34,621 nucleotides of DNA from Mycobacteroides franklinii (lineage in GTDB: Bacteria > Actinomycetota > Actinomycetes > Mycobacteriales > Mycobacteriaceae), in NCBI RefSeq assembly GCF_002013895.1, contig NZ_MAFQ01000026.1:1-34621 (forward strand), written 5' to 3'. Below, one piece after another: positions 28,975 to 34,621 of the stretch (position 1 is the first letter of the stretch; the number at the start of each line of letters is the position of its first letter). The notes beneath the pieces are model-generated. The model was not told where the DNA came from. It did not search any database and saw only the letters and a list, made by a program, of their open reading frames with translations. The position numbers were made by a program, and so were the translations under genes.

Positions 28975-31219
28975 CGCTGTGCCGGTGTCCGCTGGTGTGG
29001 TTGATGGCGGATTCGTGGGCGCCGCGGGTGAGGATGGGTAGTTGGGGTCGGCGCCCCGCAGTGGCCGGGCCTGCGATCGCGGTATCGCCAGATCTACTGT
29101 CTGCTAGGGCATCTGCTTGGCCGGATAGGCGGGCGATGATGGCCTGTAGTGAGTTGATTTCACGCAGCCGTTCGCTGACCCAGACGTTCTCGTCGGTCAG
29201 CTCGCGGCCGGTGCGGTCGGCGAACTGTTGGCGGCGGCCGGCCAGTAGGTGTTCGGTGGCGGTGAGTTGATCGCGCAGATCATCGAGATGGGTGGCGTCG
29301 GTGGCGAAGTGTCCGCACGACAGGCAGGCGTTGCCTTTGTCGCAGGATTTCAGCGGCGGCAGCAGGCACACCCCGTTGGGCAGTACCCGGTCGGTGCGCT
29401 TGCCGAGTTGGGTCATCTCGTAGATGTCGGCGGGGCTGATCGCGATATCGGCGCCCATCGCGCCGATCTTCTTGTGTTTCAAGAATTCTGCTTCGGAGGT
29501 GGCTGCCAAGGTAGCGGCGTAGCGGGCGGTCATCTCCGGGCTTTTGTGGCCCAGGTAGCGCTGCACGACATGGAACGGGACACCGTCGTTGAGTAGCTCG
29601 GTGGCACGCGTGTGCCGCAGCCGGTGGGTTTGGGAGAACCGCAGCGGGTGACCCTGGGCATCGGCGAGTCGGTGCACGGCGTCGAGTTTTTTCAGCGCGT
29701 TCAGATATGAGGTGTAGGGGCGGGCGCGTTGGCCTTGGTGTTGGTGCACCATTCCCACGAACAGGTACTTGGGGGCCATGCCTGGGTGGCGGCGCGCCAG
29801 CCAGCGTTGCTGCTCACGGATGACATCAACGATCTGCTGCTCGATGAGGATGGTGGGGTCCACGCCGTCGACCTTGGTCTGCTGATAGCGCAGCCGCGCC
29901 ACGAAGATCCCGGCATCGAGGCCGGCCGATGCGCTGGTGCCTGGAATGGCTTGCAGCGGTTCGTGATCGAGCATGAGGATCTCTGAGGCTCGCCGCCCGG
30001 TCATGGCCTGCAGCAGCCAGGCCCGGGCGGCTTGCGGATCGCCTAGGCCGGCCATCACCGAGATCTGCCCGTCGGGGTGGGTGAGTACCACCCGCTGCTC
30101 GGTGTCGGCGGAGAGCACTGGCAGGTAGGCCAGCATGCGTTGCAGATCGGCGGTGCTGTACCAGGTCAGTTCGCGGGCCCGGCGGGTTTTGCGGGGCAGG
30201 TAAGCCGGCGCCCACAGCCGGGTATGGCTGATCCCGATGTCTTTCCAGCGGCTGTTGCCGGTGGCGGCGGCGGCCTCGGTGCCGTGATCGTGCATGAAGG
30301 TGTAGAACGCTTGCACCTGGTATTGGATCTCGGCGACCAGATAGTCACTGAGGGTGCCCGATTTGGTGGTGGCCTCGGGGCTGCGCAGGTAGGCCAGAAA
30401 GTCCAGGAACACCGCCCGCAGCCGTTCGGGGTCGGTGGTAATCAGCGGATCATCGAGGTGGTTGTTGTCTAGGGCGAACCGGCCCAGGTGCCGGCCCAGG
30501 GTTTGGCTGCGGGTGACCGCGGTGGTCCAGGTGAACAGTTGATGGGTGATGGCGGTGCGCATCCAGAACCGCAGCCCTTCGCGCAGCCAGGGCGGTGCGA
30601 TACCGGCGAGTTTGAGGACGCGTTCGTGATGGGGTTCATGTTCGCGTTGCGGGATCCGGGGGTCGATCCGCAGGTCCCAGGTATCAAAGCTCCACCACGG
30701 GGCGGCGGCGGTGCGTACGGCCAGCAGTGTATGGAGATGCTCGACGGTCCATTGCAGGTTGCGGCGGTAGGAGGGGGTGGGCAGGCGATGGCGGCGCTGC
30801 TCGAAGAGCACCGTCGCGTGCCGCACAATGTCGGGGACAGTGAAGTCGAGCAGGCTTACCGGCGCCGTGCCGTGGCGGCGCCGGTACTCGGCGGCGGCGC
30901 CGGGCAGGGCCGCAGTGAACCAGGCGATCTTGGCCGGGTCGATCCGGCGCAGCCCTTCGCGCCAGCACATGTACACCCACCAGGCCAGCTCGTTGGCGAA
31001 GCGCGGCGGCCCGGGCGGGGTGAAGTCATAACCGTCGCATCCGGGTGTGGGTGTGCTGTAGTAGCGGTTCTGCACGAACACCTCGGTGAACGGGGCCGCA
31101 TCGATTCGGTACACCGGCTCTTGCCACGGTGCAGGCACTTTCGCCCACTGCTGCTCCCATGCCGAACCCGGCCCCTGCTGGTGGCCGGGGGTGTCGGCGG
31201 GCGGGTCAATGGTGCTCAT
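28967..31219 (-). CDS. tnpB: Tyrosine recombinase TnpB of Tn554 type
   Basis: A 750-residue integrase-fold recombinase. The catalytic residues appear in order: Arg in TGRRASE (about residue 409), HRLRHTR (His-x-x-Arg, about 530), LGH, and the nucleophilic Tyr in ARYA (about 565). A large N-terminal region of 400 residues and a Cys-rich segment (SCDKGNACLSCGHFATD, about 625-640) after the catalytic core are typical of Tn554 TnpB and probably bind zinc. A coiled-coil-like tail follows. ATG 31219 overlaps the end of tnpA by 14 nt; an earlier in-frame codon adds only sequence inside tnpA. Confidence 0.92.
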   Translation of the reverse strand: MSTIDPPADTPGHQQGPGSAWEQQWAKVPAPWQEPVYRIDAAPFTEVFVQNRYYSTPTPGCDGYDFTPPGPPRFANELAWWVYMCWREGLRRIDPAKIAWFTAALPGAAAEYRRRHGTAPVSLLDFTVPDIVRHATVLFEQRRHRLPTPSYRRNLQWTVEHLHTLLAVRTAAAPWWSFDTWDLRIDPRIPQREHEPHHERVLKLAGIAPPWLREGLRFWMRTAITHQLFTWTTAVTRSQTLGRHLGRFALDNNHLDDPLITTDPERLRAVFLDFLAYLRSPEATTKSGTLSDYLVAEIQYQVQAFYTFMHDHGTEAAAATGNSRWKDIGISHTRLWAPAYLPRKTRRARELTWYSTADLQRMLAYLPVLSADTEQRVVLTHPDGQISVMAGLGDPQAARAWLLQAMTGRRASEILMLDHEPLQAIPGTSASAGLDAGIFVARLRYQQTKVDGVDPTILIEQQIVDVIREQQRWLARRHPGMAPKYLFVGMVHQHQGQRARPYTSYLNALKKLDAVHRLADAQGHPLRFSQTHRLRHTRATELLNDGVPFHVVQRYLGHKSPEMTARYAATLAATSEAEFLKHKKIGAMGADIAISPADIYEMTQLGKRTDRVLPNGVCLLPPLKSCDKGNACLSCGHFATDATHLDDLRDQLTATEHLLAGRRQQFADRTGRELTDENVWVSERLREINSLQAIIARLSGQADALADSRSGDTAIAGPATAGRRPQLPILTRGAHESAINHTSGHRHSDD

Positions 31220-32414
31220 CGTGCAGGCCTTTCCAGCCGGCGGCATAGTTCGTCCACTGTGCCGTGGTGCGCATCGCAATGTCTTCGGTCACCCACCCGT
31301 AGGTGGACAGGGTGGTTTGGATGTCCAGGTGTCCGAGCCGGCGCATCACCACATGGGCAGGCACACCGGAGGCCAGCAGCGCGCTGGCGTGGGTGTGGCG
31401 CAGCCAGTGCGGCGTCCAGCCCTCCGGGAGAAGGTCTTTGGCGGCCCTGTTGATCGAGCGGACTTTGGCGTACACGGTTTCGGGGCGCAGCGGCGCGTAC
31501 GGGGTGCCGGCGGCGCGGTTGACGAACACGAAATGGGTGTCCAGGTTCGGCACGGCCATGTCTGCGCCGGCATCGACGAGCTGCCACACATACGCCGAAT
31601 ACAACGCTTCGAGGTCATCGCCGACGTAGATGCGCCGCGGCTGGCCCTTGACCCGCACACCGTGCGGATGATCTTGGCGGGCCGCCACATCGATCCACGG
31701 GGTGCCCCCGGCGCCGATGTGAAAGTCCTGGTGCCGCAACGATAACGCCTCACCCAGGCGCATCCCGGTCTCGGCCAGGGTGGCGAACAGCAGCCGGTCC
31801 CGTAGCCCGGCGGCCGTACCCGACCACAGCCCATCGCTGTCTTGGGTGGCGCACGCATCCAGGATCGTCTGCACCTGCGCGGGCAACAACAGGGGTGTGC
31901 GGGCGGCGTTTTGGCCGCGCACCCGGTAGATCGGCCGGTCCCGGGCCCGGCGGCGCCCCACCCCGGCCAGCATCGGGACATAACGAGAGCGGCCCCGTTT
32001 ACCCAGGGAGCCGTAGAGCTTCTGGTACGGCACATCAAGGTTGTGGGCGTGCGCGTGATAGCGGTAGAACGCCAGCACCGCGGCGGCCCGCTGTTGCACG
32101 GTGGCCGCGGCCAGCCAGCTGCCCTCGGGCCCGACCCGGGTGGTCCCGGGCAGGTCCCCGGTGCGCAGATACGTCAGGAACCCGCCGAACAGCGACGTCG
32201 AGATCTGTGTCCACCCGGTTTCGGTGTGCTCCAGCAGCGTCCACCAGGCCGCCAGGCCCGCAGCATAGGCGCGGACCGTGTGCGGGGAGGCTTGATCATC
32301 GCGCAGGAACCCGATGTACTCGGCTACCGGCGCGATCGGCAGGTGATCGGCACCCACCACCGTGTACCAGCGCGAACCATCGGTTGCATCAAGCACCCGC
32401 TGCACACGCGCCAC
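31206..32414 (-). CDS. tnpA: Tyrosine recombinase TnpA of Tn554 type
   Basis: A 402-residue tyrosine recombinase. An N-terminal SAM-like core-binding domain (IGFLRDDQASPHTVRAYAAGLAAWW) precedes the catalytic domain with Arg in TGMRLGE (about 216), HWLRHTHAS (about 339), LGHLDIQTTLSTYGWV with the Tyr (about 369). It is shorter than its partner, as TnpA is in Tn554. GTG 32414 is the start. Only 15 nt separate it from the XRE-ImmA gene, so it may be transcribed with that regulator. Confidence 0.92.
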   Translation of the reverse strand: MARVQRVLDATDGSRWYTVVGADHLPIAPVAEYIGFLRDDQASPHTVRAYAAGLAAWWTLLEHTETGWTQISTSLFGGFLTYLRTGDLPGTTRVGPEGSWLAAATVQQRAAAVLAFYRYHAHAHNLDVPYQKLYGSLGKRGRSRYVPMLAGVGRRRARDRPIYRVRGQNAARTPLLLPAQVQTILDACATQDSDGLWSGTAAGLRDRLLFATLAETGMRLGEALSLRHQDFHIGAGGTPWIDVAARQDHPHGVRVKGQPRRIYVGDDLEALYSAYVWQLVDAGADMAVPNLDTHFVFVNRAAGTPYAPLRPETVYAKVRSINRAAKDLLPEGWTPHWLRHTHASALLASGVPAHVVMRRLGHLDIQTTLSTYGWVTEDIAMRTTAQWTNYAAGWKGLHDEHH

Positions 32415-32429
32415 CGCCAGCCCCGCCGC

Positions 32430-33632
32430 TTACGCCCGCCGGCGCCGGTAGGCGGCGAAATCGGCAACACCACCGGAACCGCTGGCAGTCGGCCGTGTCG
32501 GCGGTTTCGAGGCTGGCACGGCCATGCGCTGGCCGACCAGGAATTCCTGCAGCATGTCCAGTGGCCACATCACCCGGTGCGCGGTCAGTGCTTCCGGGGA
32601 GCTGACCCCGAACGCGAACTCTATCCACTTGCTCATCAAGCGAGGCCGCTCGGGTTTGCGGTCGTCCCAGCCCGGCTCTGTTCGCCCCCAAGTGAACCCG
32701 GTATCGGCGTTGATCCGGGTGTACAGCTGCGTGCGCAGCATGTCGTAGCGCTCGGTATCGAGGGCACCGGAATCGTGGAAATGCCGAAGCAACGCACCCA
32801 CCGAAATGCCCCACTTCTGCTTGACAGGAAGCAAATTCAGCAGAGACGGGGCGTTCTTGACTGCCTGCGATACCGCGCTGAACGGTGCCAGAAACTCCGA
32901 AGCGAACCGCGACGCCTGATCTTCGTGATCATCGGTCAACTCCGCGACATTGGTGTGCAGAATCAAATGCCCCAGCTCGTGCGCCAATGTCCAGCGGGTC
33001 CGTTCCCACGAATCGAGTTCCCGCAGCACGATCAGCGGCCGCTCCCGGAACTCGCCCACCCACGTCGAGCAGCCCAAATGTTTCTCCAGCCGGCCGCGTG
33101 AATTGTCCTCCGGTGCGCTGCCGCCGAACCGCTCATAGCGCATCACCACCGGGATACCGCCGCGCTCAAGCAGATGCGTCAGATCACCGATCGGGGCGTC
33201 ACGGTCAGCACCCAGGCACTGGCGCGCATGCAGGGCCGCAGCGACAGGGTCAGGATCAGGGGCCGAGCTGATCTGAACGGGCGGCAGCTTATGGCGCCCG
33301 TTCATCTCCAGAAGAAAGTCGCCAGAAAGCGCAATGAACTGCGCCATCCGGTTCTTCTCGGTCTCCGTCGTTGACTTGGGAGCACGAAACAACAACTGAT
33401 CTGGCTCCACCCGGCACACCGGCACGGAAGTGAAAAACAATGCAGGAACCCGTAACACATCCATCAAGGCAGCCAGCTCGTCCTCGGAGACCTGGGTGGT
33501 CTCCGCCCGTTCAAGCCGCGACAAACGCGCACCAGACCAGCCCACCGCCTCCATCACGTACTTTGCTGTCAGTCGTCTCATCAAGCGGGCCTGACGGACC
33601 CGCAAACCGAAAATTTCCACCATCTTCGTCAT
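32430..33632 (-). CDS. XRE regulator fused to ImmA/IrrE metallopeptidase
   Basis: A 400-residue protein. An XRE-type helix-turn-helix occupies about residues 8-62 (YVMEAVGWSGARLSRLERAETTQVSEDELAALMDVL). An ImmA/IrrE zinc protease follows, with HELGH at 218-222 and the downstream acidic ligand region EDQASRFASEFLAP (237-250). Such fusions regulate mobile elements, toxin-antitoxin systems and phage genes, often by cleaving a partner. A Ser/Pro/Arg-rich tail ends the protein. ATG 33632 has GGGA upstream. It sits between an unknown gene and tnpA on one strand, so it may control both or respond to DNA damage. Confidence 0.9.
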   Translation of the reverse strand: MTKMVEIFGLRVRQARLMRRLTAKYVMEAVGWSGARLSRLERAETTQVSEDELAALMDVLRVPALFFTSVPVCRVEPDQLLFRAPKSTTETEKNRMAQFIALSGDFLLEMNGRHKLPPVQISSAPDPDPVAAALHARQCLGADRDAPIGDLTHLLERGGIPVVMRYERFGGSAPEDNSRGRLEKHLGCSTWVGEFRERPLIVLRELDSWERTRWTLAHELGHLILHTNVAELTDDHEDQASRFASEFLAPFSAVSQAVKNAPSLLNLLPVKQKWGISVGALLRHFHDSGALDTERYDMLRTQLYTRINADTGFTWGRTEPGWDDRKPERPRLMSKWIEFAFGVSSPEALTAHRVMWPLDMLQEFLVGQRMAVPASKPPTRPTASGSGGVADFAAYRRRRA

Positions 33633-33690
33633 AGCGATCCCGATTCAACACTAAGTGCCGTGACGCTAACCGACGGGTGTGACAAACCCG

Positions 33691-34458
33691 TCACGCTGGT
33701 GCAGGACCAGTACCCTCTTCGCCGTCCTTGCCGAAGTCCTCGAAATCGGAATTGGACGTATCTTCTTGCCGGGTAACCAACTTCGGCAGCGCAGTGGAGG
33801 CCACGATAACCGTGTTCGTGCTGTCGTCGATTCCGATCACCGCCGCCAAAAACACCTCGAGAACGTGCAGACTGTCCGGACTCAACGTCCACAAAACGAA
33901 CCAGTCGTAGCCGGTGGGCTTGCGTTCGAGCTGGTCGAACTCGCCACCAAAGGTGTATTGCCCATTGATGACTTCCGGTTCGGGCACGCCGCCTTCTCCG
34001 GCCTTGGCCGCATCTTTCTCGGCCTCTCTCTGCGCCTCGGCCTCGTGGGCCTTCAGCGCCGCCTCTCTCTGCGCCTTGGAGGGGTACACGACCAGCCGAT
34101 CGTGCTCGGCTACCACCTTCGACGGCGCCTTGCGGACCCGTATCCCTTCCCCGCCGCGGCCGTCCTCCAAAATCGCCGACATGCCCTGCCCGCAGCGCGT
34201 CGTCAATGACCCCTTCGGCGGTTTCTCCCCCTCGGGAAGACCCACACCGGCCTCGCGGTCCGTGCGTGCTTTGATCAATAAGCCACGCACCGAAGTGCAA
34301 TGCAGTTGCCCATGCATCTCTGATGGATCCGAAAAGACCGACTCCCACAACGCAGCCGTCTTCAACACCGCGTCGGCCACGTCCTTGCGCACCTGCGAAA
34401 GCGCCGCGTGATGCTGCCGAACCAAGGTGTCGCACTCCACCTGCACTTCTAGGTTCAT
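33691..34458 (-). CDS. Unknown protein, partner of XRE-ImmA gene
   Basis: A 255-residue protein of no recognised family. The N-terminal part is helical (ECDTLVRQHHAALSQVRKDVADAVLKTAALWESVF), a central basic/acidic run likely forms a coiled coil (SKAQREAALKAHEAEAQREAEK, cut here for length, about 126-150), and the C-terminal part looks like a folded domain (YTFGGEFDQLERKP, DWFVLWTLSPDSL, VFLAAVIGID). It ends in an acidic tail. ATG 34458 has a weak ribosome site. It lies 58 nt before the XRE-ImmA gene and behind an AT-rich region with dyads. Whether it is a substrate, toxin or structural partner is unknown. Confidence 0.65.
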   Translation of the reverse strand: MNLEVQVECDTLVRQHHAALSQVRKDVADAVLKTAALWESVFSDPSEMHGQLHCTSVRGLLIKARTDREAGVGLPEGEKPPKGSLTTRCGQGMSAILEDGRGGEGIRVRKAPSKVVAEHDRLVVYPSKAQREAALKAHEAEAQREAEKDAAKAGEGGVPEPEVINGQYTFGGEFDQLERKPTGYDWFVLWTLSPDSLHVLEVFLAAVIGIDDSTNTVIVASTALPKLVTRQEDTSNSDFEDFGKDGEEGTGPAPA

Positions 34459-34545
34459 ACCCGAAGGATTCCATAGATGAACCTACTTCGCAATAGGTAC
34501 ACACCGGTTTCTCTTCAGTGCAATTATCACGGCGCATCATCTTAG

Positions 34546-34577
34546 TATACATGTATAGATCACAAAATTCTATTGTG
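34546..34577. promoter_or_regulatory. AT-rich leader with two dyads
   Basis: TATACATGTATA (34546-34557, perfect 12-bp palindrome) and CACAA-N7-TTGTG (34561-34577) lie about 90-120 nt before the 34458 start. On the minus strand TATACT (34549-34544) is a possible -10. They are plausible operators for the XRE-ImmA protein or another regulator. Confidence 0.5.
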
Positions 34578-34602
34578 CCAGAGCAGAATTCAGGAAATCT
34601 AC

Positions 34603-34619
34603 ATCAGTAAGTTACTGAT
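34603..34619. promoter_or_regulatory. 17-bp inverted repeat at right edge
   Basis: ATCAGTAA-G-TTACTGAT, 8-bp perfect arms around one base, at the window end in AT-rich DNA. It could be an operator of a gene to the right, or part of an element end. The window stops too soon to tell. Confidence 0.5.
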
Positions 34620-34621
34620 AA

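Larger units (their letters stand above)
28576..32414 (-). mobile_element. Tn554-like recombination module (tnpA-tnpB-tnpC)
   Basis: Three overlapping genes on the minus strand encode two different tyrosine recombinases and a small DUF6262/TnpC-type helper, in the order and size pattern of the Tn554 family, which moves by site-specific recombination without target duplication. Cargo could lie on either side (ars to the left, XRE-ImmA to the right). Element ends were not identified. Confidence 0.8.

Noticed and set aside
30488..33101. Long plus-strand open frames opposite the recombinases and XRE-ImmA gene
   Set aside because: The opposite strand has clear recombinase and protease motifs; the plus-strand translations are Gly/Arg/Pro-rich shadows.
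1..34621. CRISPR array, rRNA, tRNA or riboswitch
   Set aside because: No regularly spaced repeats, rRNA-like or cloverleaf-like segments were noticed on reading either strand; a dedicated covariance-model scan was not possible.

Overview
The window is high-GC actinobacterial DNA and almost certainly mycobacterial. Evidence for this includes an mmcO / lpqS / cysK2 neighbourhood like the Mycobacterium tuberculosis copper locus, MPT63-type secreted proteins, a CtpG/CmtR pair, a CadI-type protein and a mycothiol-type arsenate reductase. The dense metal-resistance cargo, phage-type regulators and a Tn554-like recombinase set suggest a plasmid or integrated island. No replication or conjugation gene, rRNA, tRNA or CRISPR array was recognised.

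Layout. (1) 246-2578: a CmtR-like sensor and CtpG-like metal-exporting P-type ATPase, overlapping on the minus strand. (2) 2709-6836: an envelope block carrying three palindromic operators of one kind. It holds a BlaI-like repressor, an M56 membrane protease, an LpqS-like protein with its small secreted partner, an MPT63-like protein with a Cys-rich tail, a Met-rich membrane peptide and a His-rich anchored protein. (3) 7021-18989: a large copper regulon marked by ATACCC-N5-GGGTAT operators. It holds CopZ, four more LpqS-like proteins, three more copies of the small secreted partner, a polysaccharide deacetylase, a second MPT63-like Cys/Met-rich protein, the multicopper oxidase MmcO, an ABM-fold protein, a CysK2-like enzyme, a carbonic-anhydrase-like protein and an alpha/beta hydrolase. 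(4) 19206-24868: a visibly less GC-rich accessory block centred on a zinc metalloprotease fused to a dCTP-deaminase/dUTPase-fold domain, with two XRE regulators. (5) 25120-28346: an arsenic operon (cadI-acr3-arsC-arsC2) diverging from arsR. (6) 28576-34458: Tn554-like tnpA-tnpB-tnpC behind an XRE-ImmA/IrrE gene and an unknown gene.

How it fits together. Blocks 2 and 3 carry paralogous sets of the same secreted or membrane-anchored proteins (LpqS-like, small two-Cys protein, MPT63-like Cys-rich protein) under two different operator types. One looks like BlaI/M56 control and the other like CsoR/RicR control. This reads as an extracytoplasmic copper-handling system duplicated and wired to two sensors. 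It is the most striking feature of the window. The second is the metalloprotease-deaminase fusion operon, which has the look of an uncharacterised defence module.
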